Positions 50,425-59,442 of a stretch of DNA of 64,000 nucleotides are shown here, one piece after another (within the stretch, counting starts at the first letter, position 1; the number at the start of each line of letters is the position of its first letter). Origin of the DNA: Hymenobacter perfusus (GTDB taxonomy: Bacteria > Bacteroidota > Bacteroidia > Cytophagales > Hymenobacteraceae). The translations under genes and the position numbers were made by a program. The stretch covers positions 1-64,000 of the forward strand of contig NZ_RWIU01000001.1 in NCBI RefSeq assembly GCF_003944765.1. The letters are read 5' to 3'. The notes beneath the pieces were generated by a model that worked only from the letters and a program-made list of their open reading frames with translations, was not told the origin of the DNA and searched no databases.

Positions 50425-53400
50425 GTGCCCCGGTTTCTGTCCGTCCTCCTCAAAGTCGTGTTTGCGTTGCTGCTGCTGCTGGTCCTGGCGGTGGTGGGGG
50501 CGCTGGTGGCCCTGCGGATTCCGAGCGTGCAAACCGATGTGGCCCGGCGCGCCGCCCGCATCCTCACCGATAAGTTGGGCCAGCAGGTACTGGTGAACCG
50601 GGTGGATATCCGGCCGTTTTCGCGGGTGCTGCTGGAAGGCGTGCGGGTGCTGGACCGGCGCGGCAACGAGCTGTTCAGCATTGGACGGGCCGATGCCGAT
50701 ATCCGGCTGTTTACCGTCTTCGACCCCAGCCATTTGCACGTCGGCAAGCTCACGCTGGAAGAGCCGCGCTTTAATCTGATAACCTATAAGGACCAGCCCG
50801 ATTCGACCACTCTGGACCAGTTCATCAGCTCCGTGAAGCGGCTGCTGGGCCCGTCCGATACCACCAAAGTCAGTAAGCCCTTCGATTTCAAGATTGAGGC
50901 CTTGGGCCTGCGCAACGGCCGCTTTGTGCTGGAACGCCAGAACGTGCCGCGCATTCCGGAGTACGGCCGCACCATGGATTACGCCCACATGTACCTGGAC
51001 AGCATCTACGCCGATGCCGACCAGCTGTGGTTCAAGGGCGACACCATTCACGCCAACGTTCAGGGGCTGCGCACCGTGGACCGGCCCTCGGGCACCCGTC
51101 TGCGCGAGTTGACCTCGAACATGACCTACGCGGGCAAATTCTGGGAATTTGATAAGCTGATGCTGCGCGTGCAGAACAGCCAGCTGCACGATTACCTGCG
51201 CTTCGAATACCAGCACTTCCTGAACTTCACCGACTTCAACGACTCAGTGAAAGTCATTGCCCGGCTCAAGCCCAGTCGGGTGTACTCTGACGATATTGCC
51301 AAGTTTGCGCCCCAGCCCTTCATGCGTGAGCTAAAGGAAACCGTCCTAATTTCGGGGCAAGCCAAGGGCTACGTGCGCAACTTCACCACCAAAAACCTCG
51401 ACATCACCTACGGCCGCAATACCCGGGTGAAGGGCGACATCAATGTGGAAGGGCTTCCCAATATCAAGGAAAGCTTCATTGAGATGCGCCTGCAACCGTC
51501 GGTGGTGGATGGGCGCGACATCCGGCGCTACATTCCGGCTTCGGGCTGGCCCTACGTGCAGCGGCTGGGCACGGTGCGGCTGAAAGGCCAGTTCTTAGGC
51601 TTCTACAACGACTTTGTGGCCAACGGCTCTTTCCAGACGGCTTTGGGCTCGGTGGTGAGCGACGTGAACCTCAAGTTCAAGAACGACCCGCGCTATAGTA
51701 GCTACGAGGGCCAGGTGCGCACCACCGGCTTTCAACTGGGCAAGCTGCTGGGCGATGAGCGCACTGTGCGCGACGTGACCCTGAACGGCAAGGTGCAGGG
51801 CGTGGGCTTCGATTTGCGCACGGCCCGCCTCACGGCCAACGCCACCGTGCAAAGCATCTGGCTTAACGGTTACCGCTACCGCAACATCACCACCAACGGC
51901 CGTTTCAGCCGCGAGTCCTTCACCGGCAAACTGGCTGCCAACGACCCCAGCCTCCAGTTCGACGCCGACGGCACTATCGACCTGAACCAGGCGCGTCAGG
52001 CCTTCGATTTGCGGGCCCGCGTGCGCAAGGCCGATTTGCGGGCCTTGGGCCTCACCAACCAGAGCGTCACCATTGCTACCACCGCCGATGTGAAGTTCAA
52101 GGGTCTGCAGTTGGATAAGCTGCTGGGCTATGCCCGCCTGCGCAACTCTCGCATCTCCTATGCCGGCCGCACCGTGCCCGTCGATACGCTGGACGTGGTG
52201 AGCCAGTACAGTGAGGGCCAGCGCCGCCTCACGGTCCGCTCGGAAGTGCTGAACCTGGCCCTGGCCGGCAACTTCACGCCCAGCACCGTTATCCGCGACG
52301 TGACGACGCTGGTAGAGGAATACCGCCTCAACTTCGCCAGCAACGATGCCGCCACCGCCGACTACTACCGCCGCAAGCGGCAACGGCCCCTGCCCAACTA
52401 CCAAATTGGCCTGAGTGTGCTGCTGAAGAAGCCCAACCCGGTGCTGCATTTGTTCATGCCCCAGCTCACAGTGTCCGATTCGACCTTCATTGAGGGCTCT
52501 TTCCGCAACGGGCAAACCTCCATTTTCCAGCTGGGCGGGTTGGTAGCCGACTTGCGCTACGACAGCCTGCGCCTGCAAAGCAGCGAGTTCGACTTCATCA
52601 CTTCCAAGCTGCCGTACCAGCCCGAAGTACTGGCGCAGGCCAGCGTAACCTCGGAGCGGCAGCGGGTTCCGGGGTTGGGTGCCACCGAGAAATTCTACGT
52701 GGAAGGCGTGTGGGACCAGGAGCGCATCAACTTCTCCACTTCCCTTGCCCAGACCGGCACCACCAACAAAGCCCAGATTAACGGGGCCCTGGCGTTTCTG
52801 GAAGATGCCGTGCAGGTGACCTTCCGGCAGTCGGGCGTGAACCTGCTGGGCAAGGACTGGACCATTGCGCCTGACAACTCCCTGATTATATCGGGTGGCG
52901 GCCGGGAGTTCAATTTTCAGAACGTGACGCTCAGCAATGGTGGCCAGAGCATCAGCGCCCAGGGTTTTCTCTCGGAGAATCCCAACAAACCGCTGGCCCT
53001 GACGGTGAAGAATTTCGAGCTGGCTACGCTGAACGGCCTGACCGGTACCCAGAAGTTTGCGGGCCGGGTGAATGCCCTGGGTACCATCAGCGGCGTGTAT
53101 GGTCCGCTGGTAATTAACTCTACTTTGCAGGTCGATTCGCTGCAGATGGGCAATGTGCTCATCGGTAACGTGGAAGGCCGGGGCGACTGGGACAACGCCG
53201 CCAAGCGCCTGGCCGTGAACCTGGATGTAGCCCGGGACCAGCAGCGCGTACTGGCCGTCACGGGCTACTACGCTCCCGGCGAGGAACGCCAGCAGCTCAA
53301 CCTCACCGGCGTACTCGATAAGGCGCCCATCAAGCTGGCCGAACCTTTCCTGAATACGCTGTTCCGGGACCTGAATGGAACCGGCGTGGGCACGCTGCGC

Positions 53401-54996
53401 GTCACCGGCCCACTTTCGGCCCCGGTTCTGACGGGTAATATTGATGTAACGGACGGACAGCTCACCTTCATCTACCTGGGCACCACCTACACTTTTTCTG
53501 ACCGGATTCGGTTCCTGGAAGACCGGATTGCGCTGCAGAACATCACGGTGCGCGACCCTCAGGGCAATACCGGTACCATCAACGGCAATATTTACGAGCA
53601 GGGCTTCCAGAACATGCGCCTGGACCTGAACGCCTCCTTCCGGAAGCTGCAGGTCCTGAACACCACCCGCAAAGACAATGAGCTGTACTTCGGGCAGGCT
53701 TATGCAACCGGCACGGCGGTGGTGCGCGGCCCTTCCGATAACCTGTTCATGAACGTAACGGCGCGCTCCGAGCCGGGTACCCGCGTATCGTTGCCCTTCG
53801 ATAATGCGGCCAAGGCCGAGCAGGCCAAGTATATCAAGTTCGTGAACCGGAACCTGCCCGATACGGCCCGCACCAAGGCCGTGCAGGTGGCCGGTACCAC
53901 CGACCTTTCGGGCATTCGCCTGAACATGAATCTCGACATCACGCCCGATGCCTACGTGGAACTGCTGCTGGATGAAAGCACCGGTGACATCATCCGGGGC
54001 ACGGCCACCGGGCAGCTACGCCTCAATATTGATACGCGCGGTGACTTCAATATGTACGGGCAGGTAGAAATTGTGCGTGGGGCCTACAATTTTACGCTTC
54101 AGGGCCTCGTCAACAAGGAATTTGTGGTGCGGCCCGGCGGTATTATTTCCTGGAACGGTGACCCGCTGGCCGGCGAGATGAACGTGACGGCCACCTACAC
54201 CCAGCGCACTTCCCTGGCTCCCATTCTGGCCACCAACACGGCCGTGGTACCCGTGACGGCCGTTATGAACCTGACGGGCCCGCTGCTGCAGCCCATCATC
54301 CGCCTGAACCTGGAGTTCAACGATATTCCATCCTCGCTGGAAGGTGACCTGGCGCCGTTCCTCTCGTCGTTGCGTAATGATGAGCAGGAGCTGAACCGCC
54401 AGGTTTTCAGCTTGGTAGTATTCCGGCAGCTGACGCCCATTGGTTCATTGGCGGTTACGCGCCTGCAAGGGGAAAATAATGCCATCGGCAATAGCCTGGG
54501 CCAGATTATTTCAACCCAGCTGGGCCTGCTTACTTCCCAGATTGACCCCAATCTGGAAATCAGCTTCAACCTGAATGGGCTGACGTCCGAGGATTTGCAG
54601 GCGTTGCAGCTGCGCCTCAGCTACTCTTTTCTGAATGGTCGTCTGCGCATCACCCGCGAAGGCAGTATCGGGGGCAATGCCGTAGGTAGTTCCGTTGCGG
54701 GGCCCCAACCCATTGCCACTGCGCAAAGCTCTGTAATCGGTGATTTGAGCCTGGAATACTACCTGCGCCCCGATGGGAAGTTTCGGGCCAAGCTACGCTA
54801 CGAAACAACCCCGCGTGACTTAACCGGCTTAAGCCAGAACGTGAACCAGGCCCGCGCCGGCGTTTCGCTGCTGCACACCGAGCAATTCGACACCTTCCGG
54901 GAGCTGTTCTCACGCAAGCGCCTGCGCCGCCGCGACCAGAACGCCCGCAAGGCCCGCGAACTACAAATCGACGATGACCCCCGCACCGTGATGTGA
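50425..54996 (+). CDS. tamB: TamB-like translocation/assembly module protein (DUF490)
   Basis: Very large (1523 aa) AsmA/TamB-type protein that bridges inner and outer membrane and is linked to phospholipid transport and outer-membrane protein assembly. One N-terminal transmembrane helix (residues about 7-30) is followed by a long, beta-rich repetitive region; the C-terminal 350 residues form the DUF490 domain (GDFNMYGQVEIVRGAYNF...). A GTG start is used. No tamA gene lies next to it. Its stop TGA is formed within the repeat word GTGAAATGG. Confidence 0.93.
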   Translation: MPRFLSVLLKVVFALLLLLVLAVVGALVALRIPSVQTDVARRAARILTDKLGQQVLVNRVDIRPFSRVLLEGVRVLDRRGNELFSIGRADADIRLFTVFDPSHLHVGKLTLEEPRFNLITYKDQPDSTTLDQFISSVKRLLGPSDTTKVSKPFDFKIEALGLRNGRFVLERQNVPRIPEYGRTMDYAHMYLDSIYADADQLWFKGDTIHANVQGLRTVDRPSGTRLRELTSNMTYAGKFWEFDKLMLRVQNSQLHDYLRFEYQHFLNFTDFNDSVKVIARLKPSRVYSDDIAKFAPQPFMRELKETVLISGQAKGYVRNFTTKNLDITYGRNTRVKGDINVEGLPNIKESFIEMRLQPSVVDGRDIRRYIPASGWPYVQRLGTVRLKGQFLGFYNDFVANGSFQTALGSVVSDVNLKFKNDPRYSSYEGQVRTTGFQLGKLLGDERTVRDVTLNGKVQGVGFDLRTARLTANATVQSIWLNGYRYRNITTNGRFSRESFTGKLAANDPSLQFDADGTIDLNQARQAFDLRARVRKADLRALGLTNQSVTIATTADVKFKGLQLDKLLGYARLRNSRISYAGRTVPVDTLDVVSQYSEGQRRLTVRSEVLNLALAGNFTPSTVIRDVTTLVEEYRLNFASNDAATADYYRRKRQRPLPNYQIGLSVLLKKPNPVLHLFMPQLTVSDSTFIEGSFRNGQTSIFQLGGLVADLRYDSLRLQSSEFDFITSKLPYQPEVLAQASVTSERQRVPGLGATEKFYVEGVWDQERINFSTSLAQTGTTNKAQINGALAFLEDAVQVTFRQSGVNLLGKDWTIAPDNSLIISGGGREFNFQNVTLSNGGQSISAQGFLSENPNKPLALTVKNFELATLNGLTGTQKFAGRVNALGTISGVYGPLVINSTLQVDSLQMGNVLIGNVEGRGDWDNAAKRLAVNLDVARDQQRVLAVTGYYAPGEERQQLNLTGVLDKAPIKLAEPFLNTLFRDLNGTGVGTLRVTGPLSAPVLTGNIDVTDGQLTFIYLGTTYTFSDRIRFLEDRIALQNITVRDPQGNTGTINGNIYEQGFQNMRLDLNASFRKLQVLNTTRKDNELYFGQAYATGTAVVRGPSDNLFMNVTARSEPGTRVSLPFDNAAKAEQAKYIKFVNRNLPDTARTKAVQVAGTTDLSGIRLNMNLDITPDAYVELLLDESTGDIIRGTATGQLRLNIDTRGDFNMYGQVEIVRGAYNFTLQGLVNKEFVVRPGGIISWNGDPLAGEMNVTATYTQRTSLAPILATNTAVVPVTAVMNLTGPLLQPIIRLNLEFNDIPSSLEGDLAPFLSSLRNDEQELNRQVFSLVVFRQLTPIGSLAVTRLQGENNAIGNSLGQIISTQLGLLTSQIDPNLEISFNLNGLTSEDLQALQLRLSYSFLNGRLRITREGSIGGNAVGSSVAGPQPIATAQSSVIGDLSLEYYLRPDGKFRAKLRYETTPRDLTGLSQNVNQARAGVSLLHTEQFDTFRELFSRKRLRRRDQNARKARELQIDDDPRTVM

Positions 54997-55100
54997 AATG
55001 GTGATTTAGTGAGTTAGCGAGTTGACCGCTCTACTTGCGCAATCAGCATGGCTTAATTACTAATTCACTAAATCACTAACTCGCTAAATCACCGCCTCAC
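54994..55100. repeat. Inverted repeat of GTGAGTTAG-type words, tamB-ftsX gap
   Basis: From the tamB stop, GTGATTTAGTGAGTTAGCG runs forward and CACTAAATCACTAACTCGC runs back, about 35 bp per arm with mismatches. Same word family as at 30179 and 48350. Confidence 0.8.
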
Positions 55101-55104
55101 CTCC

Positions 55105-55992
55105 ATGAACCAACCGACCCGCAAGAAGAAGCTCGGCAGCTACCCGCACCTGATGGTGGTATTTAGCATCACGCTGGCGCTGCTGGTAATCGGGCTGTTT
55201 GGGCTGCTGCTGATTCATGCCCAGAAAGTGTCGACGCTGGTGAAGGAGAACCTGGAAATGCAGGTGTATCTGGAGCGCGGCCTGCCCGAAACCCAGCTGC
55301 TGCGGCTGCAACAGGATTTCGCCCGCAAGCCCTACGTGGCCGTGAAGAACGGACAAGGCCAGGTTCGGTTCCTTTCCAAGGAGGAAGGCGCCAAGCAGCT
55401 CATCGACCAGACCGGCGAGGATTTTCAGCAGTTTCTGGGCGACAACCCGTTGCGCGACGCCTACCTCATCAAAATAAACGCCGACTTTGCTGACGCCAAA
55501 AACCTGGCCCGCATCAAGCAGGAGCTGGCGCAGGAAGAGGGCGTGTTTGAAGTGGAATACGTGGAAAGCCTGATTACCTCCGTGAATGAGAACCTGCGCA
55601 ATGTGAGCTTGGTGCTGCTGGGCTTTGCGGCGGTGCTCACGTTTGTGGTGGTGGTCCTTATCAATAATACCATTAAGCTGGCCTTGTTCTCGCAGCGGTT
55701 TCTTATTCGCAGCATGCAGCTGGTAGGAGCCACGCCGTCGTTTATTCAGTGGCCGTTTCTGCGGCGGGCGGTGTGGCAGGGGCTGGTAAGCGGAATGCTG
55801 GCCGGACTGCTGCTGCTGGCGCTGCTGCAATACGCGTATCTGCAGCTGGCCGAATTACGCCTGTTGCAGGATATTCGCCTGTTCGGGGCCTTGGCTGTGG
55901 CGCTGGTAGTGTTGGGCATGGGCATCGGGTTTCTCAGTTCCTGGCGCGCCGTGCGCAAGTACCTGAGCATGTCGCTGGACGAATTGTATTGA
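55105..55992 (+). CDS. ftsX: Cell division ABC transporter subunit FtsX
   Basis: Membrane partner of FtsE that activates peptidoglycan hydrolases at the septum, 295 aa. One N-terminal helix (about 17-38), a periplasmic loop of about 130 residues, then three helices including VLLGFAAVLTFVVVVLINN. The C-terminus LSMSLDELY is typical. ftsE is not adjacent. First gene of the ftsX-DUF3098-uppP-truB-ribF block. Confidence 0.94.
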   Translation: MNQPTRKKKLGSYPHLMVVFSITLALLVIGLFGLLLIHAQKVSTLVKENLEMQVYLERGLPETQLLRLQQDFARKPYVAVKNGQGQVRFLSKEEGAKQLIDQTGEDFQQFLGDNPLRDAYLIKINADFADAKNLARIKQELAQEEGVFEVEYVESLITSVNENLRNVSLVLLGFAAVLTFVVVVLINNTIKLALFSQRFLIRSMQLVGATPSFIQWPFLRRAVWQGLVSGMLAGLLLLALLQYAYLQLAELRLLQDIRLFGALAVALVVLGMGIGFLSSWRAVRKYLSMSLDELY

Positions 55993-56042
55993 GCCCAACC
56001 CACCGTTGGTTGAATTTACGCGGTGCGTTGCCGCATCCCTCC

Positions 56043-56050
56043 TACCTTTG
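56043..56050 (+). promoter_or_regulatory. -7 box 5 bases before the DUF3098 gene
   Basis: A perfect TACCTTTG ends 5 bases before the ATG, predicting an almost leaderless mRNA. No -33 TTG at standard spacing. Confidence 0.5.
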
Positions 56051-56055
56051 CCTGC

Positions 56056-56364
56056 ATGGAACCGAACACTCCCCGCTTCGCCTTCGGGCCGCGTAACTAC
56101 CGCCTGATGTTCATCGGGCTGGCCGTGCTGGCTGCCGGCTTCATCACCATGACCCTCGATACCGAAGACTACGGCGAAGGATTTCTGGGCATCACACTCG
56201 GCCCGATTCTGCTGGCCGTGGGCTTTGTCATTGAATTCTGGGCCATCATGACCCGCTCCGGCGCGGCAGCTCCCATTGCCCGTGACGCGGCTACTGTAAC
56301 CACGGTTCCTTCGCAGGCCGCTCCGGCTACGCCCGTCATCACCACACCTACTTACAAGCGGTAG
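56056..56364 (+). CDS. DUF3098 membrane protein
   Basis: 102 aa with FAFGPRNYRLMFIGLAVLAAGF, two predicted transmembrane helices and a Pro/Thr/Ala-rich tail. Function unknown; in Bacteroidota it lies between ftsX and uppP, so a link to cell-envelope growth is inferred. Confidence 0.88.
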   Translation: MEPNTPRFAFGPRNYRLMFIGLAVLAAGFITMTLDTEDYGEGFLGITLGPILLAVGFVIEFWAIMTRSGAAAPIARDAATVTTVPSQAAPATPVITTPTYKR

Positions 56365-56388
56365 GTCGTTTCAATTTCTGTTTTTTTC

Positions 56389-56466
56389 GCGGCCATCCTG
56401 AGCGAAACGAGGTTTCAGCCACTTACGGCCGATACTCCGTTCCGCTCAGGATGCTGGCTGTTTTTA
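56389..56466 (+). terminator. Hairpin between DUF3098 and uppP
   Basis: CATCCTGAGCGAAACGA pairs imperfectly with TCCGTTCCGCTCAGGATG around a loop of about 30 bases, followed by GCTGGCTGTTTTT. The arms resemble the repeat words that end in AGCTCAGGATGAC elsewhere. Confidence 0.55.
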
Positions 56467-56485
56467 GCAACCTACTCCTCTGCTT

Positions 56486-57274
56486 ATGTCGTACTGGCAC
56501 GCCTTTTTACTGGCTATTATCGAAGGCTTGACCGAATTTTTACCGGTTTCCAGCACTGGCCACATGATTATCGTGGCCAACCTGCTGGGCATCGGACAGT
56601 TGCCATTCACCGACACGTTCATCACCTCCATTCAGTTTGGGGCCATCCTATCGGTGGTGGTACTCTACTGGCGGCGGTTTCTGCAGAGCTTCGACTTTTA
56701 CCTGAAGCTGGCGGCAGCTTTTATTCCCTTCGGGATTCTGGGCTTCCTGCTCAAGGATGTGATTGAAGCCTTGCTCAAGAACGTGGCCGTAGTGGCCTGG
56801 TCACTTATGCTGGGCGGGGTGGTACTGGTATTCATCGACAAGCTTTTCACTTCGGAGCGAAAGCAGGTAACCACACCCAATTTCGCGCAGGCCGTCAGAA
56901 TCGGGCTGTTTCAATGTATTGCTCTTATTCCGGGCGTATCCCGCTCGGCGGCTACCATCGTGGGCGGTCTGGCGCAGGGGTTTGACCGGCGCTCGGCCGC
57001 CGACTTCTCCTTTCTGCTGGCCGTGCCCACCATGGCGGTCATTACGGCCTACCAGCTTTATAAAACCTTTAAAGTAGCCGCGCCCGGCACCGATGACATC
57101 AAGATTCTGCTGTTTGGCAACGTGGTGGCCTTTATTGTGGCCCTGCTGGCGGTGAAGTCGTTCGTAGATTTTGTGTCCCGGTTTGGCTTCCGTGCCTTCG
57201 GGCTGTACCGCATTGCGGTGGGCATGATCATTCTGATTATGCTGGCCCTGGGCATTCCGCTACAGATTATCTAG
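56486..57274 (+). CDS. uppP: Undecaprenyl-diphosphatase
   Basis: BacA-type membrane phosphatase that recycles undecaprenyl pyrophosphate for cell wall and O-antigen synthesis, 262 aa. The N-terminal EGLTEFLPVSSTGHM (residues 13-27) and PGVSRSAATIVGGL (about 150-163) are the two catalytic blocks. Seven or eight hydrophobic segments. Activity may give bacitracin tolerance when abundant. Confidence 0.96.
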   Translation: MSYWHAFLLAIIEGLTEFLPVSSTGHMIIVANLLGIGQLPFTDTFITSIQFGAILSVVVLYWRRFLQSFDFYLKLAAAFIPFGILGFLLKDVIEALLKNVAVVAWSLMLGGVVLVFIDKLFTSERKQVTTPNFAQAVRIGLFQCIALIPGVSRSAATIVGGLAQGFDRRSAADFSFLLAVPTMAVITAYQLYKTFKVAAPGTDDIKILLFGNVVAFIVALLAVKSFVDFVSRFGFRAFGLYRIAVGMIILIMLALGIPLQII

Positions 57275-57445
57275 CGCGGATTATGCAGATTACCGGATTA
57301 CGCGGATTTTGGTAACGATGGATCCTGCTCTGCACTATCATCTTCTTTTACCATCTACCTGATTCAGCTTCATCCGTTTTACGCATGCACTTTTCGCAGC
57401 CGAAATCCGCGTAATCCTGACAATCTGCATAATCCGCGTTCCGGA
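57275..57445. repeat. Inverted repeat of AATCCGCG-type words, uppP-truB gap
   Basis: CGCGGATTATGCAGATTACC and following words from 57275 to 57313 are mirrored by 57401-57440. Same word family as the arms at lepB/ung and cphA, but here both flanking genes point the same way and no inner terminator is seen. Confidence 0.8.
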
Positions 57446-57450
57446 GTCCG

Positions 57451-57458
57451 TACTTTTG
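57451..57458 (+). promoter_or_regulatory. truB -7 promoter box
   Basis: TACTTTTG, 47 bases before the truB start; it lies just past the inverted repeat. Confidence 0.5.
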
Positions 57459-57505
57459 CCGGCCCAGGCCGCCCGCCATGCAGGCGTGGCGGTGGGCATT
57501 GCCTT

Positions 57506-58330
57506 ATGGAACACGCTGATTTGACCCCGGCTCCGGCCCCCGCCTTCGATTTTGAAGCCGGCGAAGTATTACTGGTTGATAAACCGCTCACCTGGTCGTC
57601 GTTCGACGTGGTGCGCAAGGTAAAAAACACCTTACGCATCAAGAAGATCGGGCACGCCGGTACCCTTGACCCACTGGCTACCGGCCTGCTCATTCTCTGT
57701 ACCGGCAAGAAAACCAAGGAAATAGACCAGATTCAGGCCCAGGAAAAGGAGTACACCGGCACCTTTCGCCTCGGCCAGACGACGGCCAGCTTCGATCTGG
57801 AAACGCCCGTGGATGCTGAGTTGCCGTACGCGCATCTTACCGAAGCGGAAATCCGGGCCGCAACGGCGCAGTTTATCGGCCTGCTGAACCAAACGCCCCC
57901 ACTGTTTTCGGCGGTGAAGGTAAACGGCGAGCGGGCCTACGAAGTGGCCCGTCGTGGGGGCGAAGCCGAAATCAAGAGCAAGCAGATTACCATCCGGGAG
58001 TTTGAGTTGACCCGTATTGCGCTGCCCGAAGTGGAGTTCCGTGTGAGCTGCACCAAAGGCACCTACATCCGTAGCCTGGCCCGCGACTTTGGCGCGGCCC
58101 TGGGCTGTGGGGCCCACCTCACTAAACTGGTGCGCACCCGCATTGGCGAGTATCGGTTGGCCGAGGCCCTGACGATGCCGGCAATAGAAGCCCTCCGTCC
58201 GCCCCGCCCCAAGGGTGAAGCTGAACATCCTGCCCGCCCACGTCGGGAACGGCTGCCTGAGCGTCGTGCCGGCCTGGAGTATTTCAACGCCACGCACGCT
58301 ACCCCCGAGTCCTCCACTCCCGAAGCCTAG
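57506..58330 (+). CDS. truB: tRNA pseudouridine(55) synthase
   Basis: Modifies U55 in the T-loop of tRNAs, 274 aa. Catalytic Asp55 is in [12 protein letters not shown], KxxKxY-type block [11 protein letters not shown] follows, and [11 protein letters not shown] is conserved. The C-terminus is extended by a Pro/Arg/Glu-rich tail of about 35 residues. ribF starts 50 bp downstream. Confidence 0.96.
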   Translation: MEHADLTPAPAPAFDFEAGEVLLVDKPLTWSSFDVVRKVKNTLRIKKIGHAGTLDPLATGLLILCTGKKTKEIDQIQAQEKEYTGTFRLGQTTASFDLETPVDAELPYAHLTEAEIRAATAQFIGLLNQTPPLFSAVKVNGERAYEVARRGGEAEIKSKQITIREFELTRIALPEVEFRVSCTKGTYIRSLARDFGAALGCGAHLTKLVRTRIGEYRLAEALTMPAIEALRPPRPKGEAEHPARPRRERLPERRAGLEYFNATHATPESSTPEA

Positions 58331-58380
58331 CTGGCTTTTCGGTTCGCCTCCCCTTTCCGTTCGTACGTTTTCCTTGTCCC

Positions 58381-59328
58381 ATGCACGTCATTCACGACCC
58401 GGCGCAGTTCCCTCACCTTGGCAATGCAGTGGTAACCAGTGGCACGTTTGATGGCGTACATATCGGTCACCAACAGATTCTGCGGCGGCTGCGGGAGGCT
58501 GCCCGCCAGAGCAACGGCCCGTCTGTAGTCATTACCTACTGGCCCCATCCGCGCTTGGTGCTGGCCCCACCTCCTACCCACCCCGAGCCCCAGGACCTCT
58601 ATCTGCTCAATACGCTGGAGGAGCGCGCCGCCAAGCTGGCTGAATTCGGGGTGGATTATTTGCTGATTGTGCCCTTCACCCGCGAATTTGCGGCGTGGTC
58701 GTCGGAAGAGTTTATCCAGCGGATTCTGCTTCAAACGGTGGGCACCAGCAAGCTGGTTATCGGCTACGACCACCGTTTCGGCCGCAACCGGGAGGGAGGC
58801 TTCGAGTACCTGAGTCAGCACGCGGGCCGCTACGGTATGGCGGTAGAGGAAATTCCGCGCGAAGATGTGGATGCCGTGGGCGTAAGCAGCACCCGCATCC
58901 GCCGGGCCCTCGATGCTGGTGACGTAGCCACTGCCAACCGCTACCTGGGCTACGCTTATCCGCTCACCGGCACCGTGGTAAAGGGCCGCCAGCTGGGCCG
59001 GACCATTGGGTGGCCCACGGCCAATGTGATATGTTCGGAGCCATTGAAGCTGGTGCCGGCCCAGGGCGTGTACGCCGTGCGGGCTACCACTACCACCGGT
59101 GAAACCTGGCCCGCCATGCTCAACATTGGGGTGCGCCCCACCGTGGGCGGCAATCTAGCTCAGACTACGGAAGCCCACCTGCTGGGTTTTGAAGGCGACC
59201 TGTACGACCAGAACCTGACCATCGAATTCTTGGCCCGGTTGCGCGACGAGCAGAAATTTAACGGTCTGGACGAGCTCAAAGCCCAGTTGGCCCTAGATGC
59301 GCAGGCCGCTGGCAACGCGTTGCGGTAA
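58381..59328 (+). CDS. ribF: Bifunctional riboflavin kinase / FAD synthetase
   Basis: Converts riboflavin to FMN and then FAD, 315 aa. N-terminal nucleotidyltransferase with GTFDGVHIGH (21-30) and VSSTRIRRAL; C-terminal kinase with GRTIGWPTANV and the NIGVRPTVGG block. Complete and standard. Last gene of the block. Confidence 0.96.
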   Translation: MHVIHDPAQFPHLGNAVVTSGTFDGVHIGHQQILRRLREAARQSNGPSVVITYWPHPRLVLAPPPTHPEPQDLYLLNTLEERAAKLAEFGVDYLLIVPFTREFAAWSSEEFIQRILLQTVGTSKLVIGYDHRFGRNREGGFEYLSQHAGRYGMAVEEIPREDVDAVGVSSTRIRRALDAGDVATANRYLGYAYPLTGTVVKGRQLGRTIGWPTANVICSEPLKLVPAQGVYAVRATTTTGETWPAMLNIGVRPTVGGNLAQTTEAHLLGFEGDLYDQNLTIEFLARLRDEQKFNGLDELKAQLALDAQAAGNALR

Positions 59329-59442
59329 GCTTTTTCCAGCTACCGGAAAACTCCCAGGCTATCTGCGTATTACCTATCGGCTTGCATTACCTATCTTTCG
59401 TGTAACTGGCTGATTTCCGGCAGTTATAATATCTCTTACTCT

